Shown here: positions 33,073 through 40,615 of the stretch, one piece after another
How positions within the stretch are numbered: the stretch's first letter is position 1
Layout of the letters: each line of letters starts with the position of its first letter
Assembly: GCF_001425265.1 (NCBI RefSeq)
Contig: NZ_LMEC01000020.1
Span: 1,078,707-1,142,706, forward strand
Length of the DNA stretch: 64,000 nucleotides
Reading direction: 5' to 3'
DNA from: Massilia sp. Root418
GTDB lineage: Bacteria; Pseudomonadota; Gammaproteobacteria; Burkholderiales; Burkholderiaceae_D
The notes under the pieces: model-generated
What the model was told of the DNA's origin: nothing
The model's input: only the letters and a program-made list of their open reading frames with translations
Databases searched by the model: none
Translations under genes and position numbers: made by a program

Positions 33073-34347
33073 TCATCTTGTTTTGGTAAACGTGCGGGCG
33101 ATGGTGCCCAGCCTGCGCTGGGTGTCGGCCACACTCACATTATCGTCCAGGAAGTAGCGGTGCACCTCGGCCACGATGGCGTCGCGCACGATCTCCTCGG
33201 TGGCCATGCGGTGCACCAGGCTGGGCACCAGCGCCTCCGGCCCGCTGGTAAACAGCTTCCACGAGGCGCGCGCGCACACGTCCATCTTGGCCAGCACGGG
33301 ATTGCGCAGCACCGGGATCGAGCCCTTGATCTGGTTGTAGTCGTTCTGCAGCGCGGGCGACATGATAAGCGCCGCCAGCTTTTCCTGCGCGGGGCGGTGC
33401 GATTCGCGCGTGGCCAGCATGCCCATGGTGTCGATGTTGTACAGGTGGTAGTTGGCGGTGCCCGGCACGGCTGCGCAGCCGAAACCCTCCTCCACCGTCA
33501 GCCCGCGCGACACCAGCTCGCCCTTGGCCCAGTCGCCCATCACCATGAAGGCGGCGCGCCCTTCGGCCAGCTCGCGCACGCCCTCGTCCCAGCTGCGTTC
33601 CGCGATCGGGCTGCCCATCCACTTTTTCAGGCTGCGCAGGCGCTGCAAGGCGCTGGCCAGGCGCGGGTCGGTGTAGGCGGCGGCGTGGCGGCGCTGGAAC
33701 AGCTCGCGGTGGAATTCCGCGCCCTCGGACAGCACCAGCGCTTCAAACAGCGTGGTCACCTGCCACGGTTCGCTGCTCTGCGCCAGCGGCACGATGCCGG
33801 CCTGGTGCAGCTTCACGGCGGCCTGCTCGAACTGGGTCCAGTTGTCCGGCACCGCCAGGTTCAGGCGCGCCAGCAGCTTGCGGTTGTAGAACAGGGTATT
33901 CATGCGGTGGATGCCGACCGGCGCCGCGTACACATGGCCGTCCGACTTGATGGCCTCGGCCACGGTGGGCAGCAGCTGCTTGTCCCACTTGCCGGCGGCG
34001 GCCACCGCGTCCAGGTCCAGCAGCAGGTCGAGACGGGCCCAGTCGCGGATCACGATGCCGTTCACCTGCGCCACTTCCGGTGCGTCCTTGGCCAGCATGC
34101 GGCTGCGCAGCACGATGCCGGCGCCGGCGCCCGAGCCGCTGGGCACCATGCTGTCGCGCCAGCCGATGTCGGCCTCGCTGGCCAGGCGCGCGGCGATCAG
34201 GTCCACCGCCTTGCGCTCGCTGGCGGACTTCCACCAGTGCAGCACCTGCAAGGCCTCCCCGCGCGCCGCGCCGGACGCGGCGTAGCCTGCCACGCTCAAT
34301 AGCAGGCACGCGGCAAAACGCAGTGTGTGGCGAGTCGTCTCCGTCAT
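33073..34347 (-). CDS. permease-less sugar-binding protein of the two-component operon
   Basis: A 424-residue extracellular solute-binding protein (family 1) with a signal peptide (FAACLLLSVAGYAASGAA). It is paralogous to the importer's own binding protein at 35973-37229: both share a H-Y/W-W start (LHWWKSASERK vs LHYWTSGGEAK), MGDWAKGE, NIDTMGML vs NIDSLAMF, KGSIPV and ALVPSL. It is encoded upstream of the response regulator and kinase, with no permease gene. It could deliver sugar-bound protein to the sensor kinase (a three-component sensing system) or simply be a second importer-binding protein. ATG at 34347 is chosen because it begins a proper signal peptide; a longer frame lacks it. Confidence 0.9.
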   Translation of the reverse strand: MTETTRHTLRFAACLLLSVAGYAASGAARGEALQVLHWWKSASERKAVDLIAARLASEADIGWRDSMVPSGSGAGAGIVLRSRMLAKDAPEVAQVNGIVIRDWARLDLLLDLDAVAAAGKWDKQLLPTVAEAIKSDGHVYAAPVGIHRMNTLFYNRKLLARLNLAVPDNWTQFEQAAVKLHQAGIVPLAQSSEPWQVTTLFEALVLSEGAEFHRELFQRRHAAAYTDPRLASALQRLRSLKKWMGSPIAERSWDEGVRELAEGRAAFMVMGDWAKGELVSRGLTVEEGFGCAAVPGTANYHLYNIDTMGMLATRESHRPAQEKLAALIMSPALQNDYNQIKGSIPVLRNPVLAKMDVCARASWKLFTSGPEALVPSLVHRMATEEIVRDAIVAEVHRYFLDDNVSVADTQRRLGTIARTFTKTR

Positions 34348-34674
34348 CTTGTCCAGCCATTCTGGGATGGCATTTTGTGTGCACAGACTATAACCCAAAG
34401 CATTCTTGAAACGATGGTAAGGATGCAAAGCATTTTGCAAGAAAGCGTATGGATTTATTGCGAAATGTTGCAGCTGCTGCGGCGCAGCATGCTGGGGCTT
34501 TGTAAAGTTATGTTAGCGCCCGCCACGGCTCGGCGGGGCTGTTTTCCTTAAAAATCAGCCACTTAAGTCTCCACATCAGCTCCCATCCCCGCTTGCTGGA
34601 ATCACATTCCGGCCGATGCTACTGTCCGTTCCGGTAGCAAAACACATAACAATTTTATACCGGAGACCACCCCT
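34348..34674. promoter_or_regulatory. divergent promoter region of the sugar locus, with 15-bp direct repeats
   Basis: This 327-bp region separates the two-component operon from the porin-importer operon and must hold promoters for both. It contains CAAAGCATTCTTGAA at 34396-34410 and CAAAGCATTTTGCAA at 34426-34440. These share 12 of 15 positions and are spaced exactly 30 bases apart (about three helical turns). The second copy is inside the inverted repeat TGCAAA-GCAT-TTTGCA at 34424-34439. OmpR-type regulators commonly bind direct repeats, so these are candidate operators. No clear -35/-10 pair could be chosen. Confidence 0.45.
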
Positions 34675-35943
34675 ATGATGAACCGATTCATCCGCCGTTC
34701 CCTGCCCGCCGCCATTGCCCTGGCCCTGTCCTGCGGCGCCGCCATGGCGGGCGACCATGAACCCGAAGGCTTCCACGGCTATGTGCGCGCCGGCGGCGGC
34801 ACCAGCAACCACGGCGGCACCCAGAGCTGCTACGGCCTGGGCGGCATTACCATGGCCTACCGCCTCGGCAACGAGTGCGACAGCTTCACGGAGCTGGGCT
34901 ACACCCAGCAACTGGCCAAGGCCGCCAACGGGGCCACGTTTGTCGGCACCTTCTGGGCCGACGCCTACAAAAACAGCTCCGACTTCGGCGACGCCAAGCT
35001 GGGCGTGTCCAAGGCTTACATCGAAGCGAAAAACCTGCCCTTCATGAACGGCGGCATCGTCTGGGTCGGCAAGCGCCACTACTACCGTCCCGACATCCAC
35101 ATGCTGGATATGCAGTACATCAACATGAACGGCACCGGCGGTGGCATCGACGGCTATCCCCTGGGCGCGGGCAAGATCAGCTACGCCGTCTTCAAAGACA
35201 ACGACTTCAACACCACCGACCCGGCCACCGGCAGGGTGATCGACTCGCCGTCCGCGCTGCGCCAGAACATCGTCTACGAAGGCCTGCCGGTCAACAGCAA
35301 CGGCACGCTGGACTTTGCCGCCTCCTTCATCTCGGCGCAGGGCCAGGACAAGACCACCCACGACGGCTGGCAGATGTCGGTGTTCCACCGCCAGGCCAAG
35401 GTCCTCGGCGGCGGCAACACCTTCGGCGTGCAGTACGGCGTGGGCCCGGGCACCGGCATCAACGGTCCGTGCTGCGCGCGCATCGGCCCGTCGGGCAGCA
35501 CCCTGCTCGGCTCCGACTACACCCGGTTGCGCGTGTTCGACGACATCGTGATCCAGCCGACGCGCGACTTCAGCATGGAGTTCGTGGCCCTGTACCAGCG
35601 CGACAAGAACGGCAAGGATGGCGCCACCACCTGGACCACCGTGGGCACCCGCCCCGTGTACGCCTTCGCCGAGAACTTCAAGCTGCAGGCCGAACTGGGC
35701 GTGACCCAGCTGAAGTCCGACAAGACGCCGGGCACCCAGCGCCTGACCAAGCTGACCATCGCGCCCACCATCAGCCTGGCGCGCGACTACTGGGCGCGTC
35801 CCGAGCTGCGCTTCTTCGTCAGCTACGGCAAATGGAACGAGGCGGCCGGCAAGGCGGTCAACGCATTCAACAATTCCGGCGCGGTGTACGGCAGCGATAC
35901 CAGCGGCGTTTCCTACGGCATCCACATGGAAGCCTGGTGGTAA
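34675..35943 (+). CDS. LamB-type carbohydrate porin (maltoporin family)
   Basis: The 422-residue outer-membrane protein has a signal peptide (SLPAAIALALSCGAAMAG, cleavage near MAG). The LamB-family pattern follows: FHGYVRAGGGTSNHGGTQSCYGLGG, then GNECDSFTELGYTQQLAK and AYIEAKNLPFMNGGIVWVGKRHYYRPDIHMLDMQYINMNGTGGGI, with conserved Tyr-rich constriction loops. It ends in the aromatic SYGIHMEAWW typical of barrels. Its gene begins the importer operon, so it would pass oligo- or monosaccharides to the periplasmic binding protein. GGAGA precedes the two tandem ATGs at 34675 and 34678. Confidence 0.92.
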   Translation: MMNRFIRRSLPAAIALALSCGAAMAGDHEPEGFHGYVRAGGGTSNHGGTQSCYGLGGITMAYRLGNECDSFTELGYTQQLAKAANGATFVGTFWADAYKNSSDFGDAKLGVSKAYIEAKNLPFMNGGIVWVGKRHYYRPDIHMLDMQYINMNGTGGGIDGYPLGAGKISYAVFKDNDFNTTDPATGRVIDSPSALRQNIVYEGLPVNSNGTLDFAASFISAQGQDKTTHDGWQMSVFHRQAKVLGGGNTFGVQYGVGPGTGINGPCCARIGPSGSTLLGSDYTRLRVFDDIVIQPTRDFSMEFVALYQRDKNGKDGATTWTTVGTRPVYAFAENFKLQAELGVTQLKSDKTPGTQRLTKLTIAPTISLARDYWARPELRFFVSYGKWNEAAGKAVNAFNNSGAVYGSDTSGVSYGIHMEAWW

Positions 35944-35972
35944 GCACTTTTCGACAAATTAAAGGAGACACT

Positions 35973-37229
35973 ATGAAACTGAACCTGAAACCGCTGGCCA
36001 TCGCCGCGCTCGCACTGGCCGCCACCGCTGCCGCTTCCGCCAACGCCGCGCCGCAAGTGGAAGTGCTGCATTACTGGACTTCCGGCGGCGAAGCGAAATC
36101 CGCCGCCGAACTGAAAAAGATCATGGAATCGAAAGGCGTGGCGTGGAAAGACTTCGCCGTGGCCGGCGGCGGCGGCGAGAACGCCATGACCGCACTGAAG
36201 GCGCGCGTGATCGCTGGCAGCGCCCCCACCGCCGCCCAGATCAAGGGCCCGTCGATCCAGGAATGGGGCCAGGAAGGCACGCTGGCCAACATCGACGCGG
36301 CCGCCGCCGAAGGCAAGTGGGAAACCCTGCTGCCGCCCGTGGTGACCAACGTGATGAAGTACAAGGGCCACTTCGTGGCGGTGCCGGTCAACGTGCACCG
36401 CGTGAACTGGCTGTACGTGAACCCGGCCGTGCTGGCCAAGGCCGGCGCCAAGGCGCCCAGCAACTTCGACGAGTTCTTCGACGCGGCAGACAAGATCAAG
36501 AAAGCCGGCCTGGTGGCCGTGGCCCACGGCGGCCAGCCGTGGCAGGACGCCACCGTGTTCGAGTCCGTGGTGCTGGGCGTGGGCGGCGCGGACTTCTACA
36601 AGAAGGCCCTGGTGCAGCTGGACCAGGCCAGCCTGACCAGCCCCACCATGATCAAGGCCTTTGAAACGCTGGCCCGCATCAAGACCTATATCGACAAGGA
36701 CGCGGCGGGCCGCGACTGGAACCTGGCCACCGCCATGGTCATCAACGGCAAGGCCGGCATGCAGTTCATGGGCGACTGGGCCAAGGGCGAATTCACCGCC
36801 GCCGGCAAGGTGCCCGGCAAGGACTTCCTGTGCCTGGCGGCGCCGGGCACGGACAAGGCCTTCACCTTCAATATCGATTCGCTGGCCATGTTCAAGGTGA
36901 AAAGCGCGGACGACCAGAAGGCCCAGCTGACCCTGGCCAACGCCGTGATGAGCCCCGAGTTCCAGGAAGTGTTCAACCTGAACAAGGGTTCGATCCCGGT
37001 CCGCGCAGGCGTCTCGCGCGCCAAGTTCGACAGCTGCGCCACCAAGTCGATGGACGAGCTGGCCGCCACCAGCAAGAGCAACGCGCTGGTGCCGTCGCTG
37101 GCGCACGGCATGGCCGTCGACAGCGCCAAGGCCGGCGCCATCCAGGACGTGATCGCCAAGTTCATGAACTCCGCCATGACGCCGCAAGCCGCCGCGCAAG
37201 CGCTGGCCAAGGCAGCCAAGACCATGTAA
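35973..37229 (+). CDS. sugar ABC transporter substrate-binding protein
   Basis: The 418-residue periplasmic protein has a signal peptide (LAIAALALAATAAASANA) and the family-1 solute-binding fold, starting VEVLHYWTSGGEAKSAAELKKIM. The start ATG has GGAGA seven bases upstream. Its neighbours are a LamB-type porin, two permeases and an ATPase, the order of the gts glucose importers of Pseudomonas, where GtsA is the binding protein. Substrate is therefore likely glucose, mannose or a related hexose, by context. A large inverted-repeat element follows it before the permease genes. Confidence 0.92.
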   Translation: MKLNLKPLAIAALALAATAAASANAAPQVEVLHYWTSGGEAKSAAELKKIMESKGVAWKDFAVAGGGGENAMTALKARVIAGSAPTAAQIKGPSIQEWGQEGTLANIDAAAAEGKWETLLPPVVTNVMKYKGHFVAVPVNVHRVNWLYVNPAVLAKAGAKAPSNFDEFFDAADKIKKAGLVAVAHGGQPWQDATVFESVVLGVGGADFYKKALVQLDQASLTSPTMIKAFETLARIKTYIDKDAAGRDWNLATAMVINGKAGMQFMGDWAKGEFTAAGKVPGKDFLCLAAPGTDKAFTFNIDSLAMFKVKSADDQKAQLTLANAVMSPEFQEVFNLNKGSIPVRAGVSRAKFDSCATKSMDELAATSKSNALVPSLAHGMAVDSAKAGAIQDVIAKFMNSAMTPQAAAQALAKAAKTM

Positions 37230-37237
37230 CACGCAGT

Positions 37238-37260
37238 ACCGAGGCACCGTACCCCTCGGT
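37238..37260 (+). terminator. hairpin just after the binding-protein gene
   Basis: ACCGAGG at 37238-37244 pairs with CCTCGGT at 37254-37260 around a nine-base loop. It lies nine bases after the binding-protein stop codon. No U-run follows, so it may protect the upstream message from 3' decay rather than terminate. Confidence 0.45.
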
Positions 37261-37263
37261 GAC

Positions 37264-37359
37264 ACCGTAGGGCGGGTTAGGCGCCAGCCGTAACCCGCCA
37301 AGCGCCGCCGCAACGCATGCCTCGGCGGGTTACACGCCCCGCCCGGCGCGCCCTACGGT
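37264..37359. repeat. 96-bp REP-like inverted-repeat element between binding-protein and permease genes
   Basis: ACCGTAGGGCG at 37264-37274 and its exact complement CGCCCTACGGT at 37349-37359 bound the element. Inside, GGCGGGTTA (37271-37279) pairs with TAACCCGCC (37291-37299), and a further GGCGGGTTA lies at 37324-37332. A related hairpin built on GGCGGGT occurs at 42277-42299. Intergenic palindromes at this position in other binding-protein operons (for example malE-malF) stabilise the upstream transcript, giving much more binding protein than permease. Confidence 0.7.
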
Positions 37360-37390
37360 TTCCGCCTCAAGCATTGGAGAACCCTGCACC

Positions 37391-38380
37391 ATGTCCGCCA
37401 CACCGCTTTATTCCGTTCCGCCTCCGCCGGCGCCCAAGGCCGCCACCAAGCCCGCCGCCGCCAACGACAGCAACGCCAAACCTCCCCGCGCCGCCAGCCG
37501 CTTCGGCGCCCTGGCCGACGCCTGGCTGCCGCGCCTGGTCCTGTCCCCCACCATCATCGCCTCGCTGGTCTTTGTCTACGGCTTCATCGGCCTGACCGCC
37601 TGGCTGTCGCTGACCGAGTCGCGCATGATGCCCAATTTCGAGTACGCCGGCTTCGGCCAGTACGAGCGCCTGTTCGAGATCGAACGCTGGTGGGTTTCGG
37701 CCAGCAACCTCGGCATCTTCGGCGGCCTGTTCATCCTGTTCTGCCTCGCCATCGGCCTGACCATGGCCATCCTGCTGGACCAGCGCATCCGTCACGAAGG
37801 CGCGCTGCGCGCCATCTACCTGTACCCGATGGCGCTGTCCTTCATCGTCACCGGCGCGGCCTGGAAGTGGATCCTCAACCCCGGCCTGGGCCTGGAAAAG
37901 ATGATGCACGACTGGGGCTACACCAACTTCACCTTCGACTGGCTGGTGAACTCCGACATGGCCATCTACACCGTCGTCATCGCCGGCGTGTGGCAGTCCT
38001 CCGGCTTCGTCATGGCGCTGTTCCTGGCCGGCCTGCGCAGCGTGGACGACAGCATCATCAAGGCCGCGCAGGTGGACGGCGCCAGCCTGCCGACCATCTA
38101 CCGCCGCATCGTGATCCCCTCGCTGCGCCCGGTCTTCTTCAGCGTGCTGCTGGTGCTGGCCCACATCGCCATCAAGAGCTTCGACCTGGTGATGGCATTG
38201 ACCGCCGGCGGCCCGGGCACCTCGTCCGACGTGCCGGCCATTTTCATGTACCAGTTCTCGTTTACGCGCGGCCAGCTGGGACTGGGCGCCGCCTCGGCCA
38301 TGATGATGCTGGCCACCGTGCTGGCCGTGCTGGTGCCGCTGATGTACCTGGAAACGAAAGGAGCGCGCCATGGCCGCTGA
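37391..38380 (+). CDS. sugar ABC transporter permease (first)
   Basis: The 329-residue MalF-type permease has a Pro/Ala-rich cytoplasmic N-terminal extension of about 45 residues. About six transmembrane helices follow, with the EAA loop GLRSVDDSIIKAAQVDGASLPTIYRRIVIPSLRP, which docks with the ATPase. It belongs to the carbohydrate-uptake family 1 group. The next gene overlaps its last 11 bases. The long N-terminal Pro-rich tail is a minor peculiarity. Confidence 0.93.
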   Translation: MSATPLYSVPPPPAPKAATKPAAANDSNAKPPRAASRFGALADAWLPRLVLSPTIIASLVFVYGFIGLTAWLSLTESRMMPNFEYAGFGQYERLFEIERWWVSASNLGIFGGLFILFCLAIGLTMAILLDQRIRHEGALRAIYLYPMALSFIVTGAAWKWILNPGLGLEKMMHDWGYTNFTFDWLVNSDMAIYTVVIAGVWQSSGFVMALFLAGLRSVDDSIIKAAQVDGASLPTIYRRIVIPSLRPVFFSVLLVLAHIAIKSFDLVMALTAGGPGTSSDVPAIFMYQFSFTRGQLGLGAASAMMMLATVLAVLVPLMYLETKGARHGR

Positions 38381-39248
38381 TTTGAACCAAGACGGCGGCC
38401 GCATCACGGCCGGCCGCGTGATGCTGTACGCCTTGCTGGTGCTGGTGGCGCTGTACTACCTGGCCCCGCTGTACGTGATGCTGACCACGTCTGTGAAGAC
38501 GCTGGACCAGATCCGCGCCGGCAACCTGCTCGACTTCCCCACGGCCCCCACCACCGCCGCCTGGGCCAAGGCCTGGTCGCAGGCCTGCACCGGCGTACGC
38601 TGCGAAGGCCTGGCGCCCTACTTCTGGAACTCGGTGCGGATGGCGATACCGGCCGTGCTGGTCTCCAGCCTGATCGGATCGCTGAACGGCTACGTGCTGG
38701 CGCACTGGCGCTTCCCGGGCCACAACGTGGTGTTCACCGCGCTGATGGTGGGCTGCTTCATTCCCTTCCAGGTAGTGATCCTGCCGATGGCGCGCCTGCT
38801 GGGCATGGCCGAACTGGCCAACACCACCAGCGGCTTGGTCGTGGTGCACATCATCTACGGCATCGCCTTCACCACGCTGTTCTTCCGCAACTACTACGTG
38901 ACGGTGCCGGATGAACTGGTGAACGCCGCCCGCATCGACGGCGCCGGCTTCTTCATGATCTACCGCCGCATCATCTTCCCGCTGTCGCTGCCGATCTTCA
39001 TGGTGTGCTTCATCTGGCAGTTCACGCAGATCTGGAACGACTTCCTGTTCGGCGTGGTGTTCGGCGGCTCGGACGCGCAGCCGGTGACAGTGGCGCTGAA
39101 CAACCTGGTCAACACCTCCACCGGCGTGACCGAATACAACGTGAACATGGCGGCGGCCATCATTGCCGCGCTGCCGACACTGCTGATCTACCTGGTCGCA
39201 GGCAAATACTTCGTGCGCGGCCTCACCGCCGGCGCCGTCAAAGGTTAA
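38370..39248 (+). CDS. sugar ABC transporter permease (second)
   Basis: The 292-residue MalG-type permease has six transmembrane helices and an EAA loop, VPDELVNAARIDGAGFFMIYRRIIFPLSLPIF. The C-terminal sequence ends in KYFVRGLTAGAVKG, the family hallmark. It begins within the previous gene (11-base overlap) and is followed after ten bases by the ATPase gene. Confidence 0.93.
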   Translation: MAADLNQDGGRITAGRVMLYALLVLVALYYLAPLYVMLTTSVKTLDQIRAGNLLDFPTAPTTAAWAKAWSQACTGVRCEGLAPYFWNSVRMAIPAVLVSSLIGSLNGYVLAHWRFPGHNVVFTALMVGCFIPFQVVILPMARLLGMAELANTTSGLVVVHIIYGIAFTTLFFRNYYVTVPDELVNAARIDGAGFFMIYRRIIFPLSLPIFMVCFIWQFTQIWNDFLFGVVFGGSDAQPVTVALNNLVNTSTGVTEYNVNMAAAIIAALPTLLIYLVAGKYFVRGLTAGAVKG

Positions 39249-39258
39249 GGAGACTCTC

Positions 39259-40398
39259 ATGGCAAGCTTATCTATCCGCAATGTGCGCAAGGTGTATCCG
39301 AACGGCGCCGAAATCCTCAAGGGCATCGACCTGGAGATCGAGGACGGCCAGTTCCTGATCCTGGTGGGCGGCTCGGGCTGCGGCAAGTCCACCCTGCTCA
39401 ACATGATCGCCGGGCTGGAGAACATCTCGCAGGGCGAGATCCGCATCGGCGAACGCGTGGTGAACAAAGTCCCGCCCAAGGAGCGCGACATCGCGATGGT
39501 GTTCCAGTCCTATGCGCTGTACCCCACCATGACGGTGCGCGAAAACATCTCCTTCGGCCTGGGCATCCGCAAGGTGCCGAAGGCCGAGCAGGAGGTGATC
39601 GTCAACCGCGTGGCCGAAACGCTGCAGATGACCCACTTGCTGGACCGCAAGCCGGCCATGCTGTCCGGCGGCCAGCGCCAGCGCGTGGCCATGGGGCGCG
39701 CCATTGCGCGCGATCCCTCGCTGTTCCTGTTCGACGAACCGCTGTCCAACCTGGACGCCAAGCTGCGCGTGGAAATGCGCGCCGAAATCAAGCTGCTGCA
39801 CCAGCGCCTGGGCGCCACCATCGTCTACGTGACGCACGACCAGATCGAAGCCATGACCCTGGGCGACCGCATCGCGGTGATGCGCGACGGCGTGGTGCAG
39901 CAGTTCGGCAGCCCACAGGAGATCTACGACCAGCCGGACAACCTGTACGTGGCCGGTTTCATCGGCTCGCCGTCGATGAACTTCCTGCGCGGGAAGCTGG
40001 CGCGGCACGGCGCCGGGGTGGCCTTTGCACTGGAACACAACGGCGCGACCACGCTGCTGCCGCTGCCGGCCAACCATGCCGCCGCCGGCCACTTCGGCGC
40101 CTGGCTGGACCGCGAACTCATCCTCGGCATCCGCCCCGAGCACGTGACCGACGCGTTGAGCGCGCGCCGCGCGGAAACGCCGGAAGGCTACCACCCCATG
40201 GAAGTGGCGTGCACCATCGAGATGACCGAGCCCACAGGCCCGGACACGCTGGCCTTCGCCTGGTTCAACGGCGTGCGCGCCACCTGCCGCACCCACCCGC
40301 GCGCCGGCGCCGAAGCAGGCGCGCGCATCGCGCTGGCGTTCGATCTGTCGAAAGCCATCCTGTTCGACCCGGCCTCCGAGGAACGCCTGGGCAAGTAG
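39259..40398 (+). CDS. sugar ABC transporter ATP-binding protein (MalK/UgpC type)
   Basis: The 379-residue ATPase has Walker A GGSGCGKST, Q-loop at MVFQSYALYP, signature LSGGQRQRVAMGRA, Walker B SLFLFDEPLSNLD and H-loop YVTHDQIEAMTLGDR. The C-terminal regulatory TOBE/OB domain includes YVAGFIGSPSMNF and GIRPEHV. It energises the two permeases encoded upstream. A strong terminator follows it. Confidence 0.95.
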   Translation: MASLSIRNVRKVYPNGAEILKGIDLEIEDGQFLILVGGSGCGKSTLLNMIAGLENISQGEIRIGERVVNKVPPKERDIAMVFQSYALYPTMTVRENISFGLGIRKVPKAEQEVIVNRVAETLQMTHLLDRKPAMLSGGQRQRVAMGRAIARDPSLFLFDEPLSNLDAKLRVEMRAEIKLLHQRLGATIVYVTHDQIEAMTLGDRIAVMRDGVVQQFGSPQEIYDQPDNLYVAGFIGSPSMNFLRGKLARHGAGVAFALEHNGATTLLPLPANHAAAGHFGAWLDRELILGIRPEHVTDALSARRAETPEGYHPMEVACTIEMTEPTGPDTLAFAWFNGVRATCRTHPRAGAEAGARIALAFDLSKAILFDPASEERLGK

Positions 40399-40425
40399 TT
40401 CTGTCTTACCGCTGCTCCCTCTTTT

Positions 40426-40451
40426 GACCGGCATCCGCCGGTCTTTTTTTT
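40426..40451 (+). terminator. rho-independent terminator of the sugar importer operon
   Basis: GACCGG at 40426-40431 pairs with CCGGTC at 40438-40443 around CATCCG, followed by an eight-base T-run. This is a clear intrinsic terminator 27 bases after the ATPase stop codon. Confidence 0.9.
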
Positions 40452-40555
40452 GCGCGCCGCCGGGCGTTTTCAAAGTTGAATGACTTGTTGCCCGGCATGA
40501 AATTGCCAATCAGAAAATGAGTGCACACTCACCCCGCGCACGATTGAATCCCCTG

Positions 40556-40584
40556 TTGACCTGAGTCGCTTGCATCGGAATACT
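40556..40584 (+). promoter_or_regulatory. sigma-70 promoter for the metallopeptidase gene
   Basis: TTGACC at 40556-40561 and AATACT at 40579-40584 are separated by exactly 17 bases. The start of transcription would fall about 25 bases before the ATG at 40616. Confidence 0.55.
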
Positions 40585-40615
40585 GACCAGCCCGATTACT
40601 CCAAGGCATCGCAAC

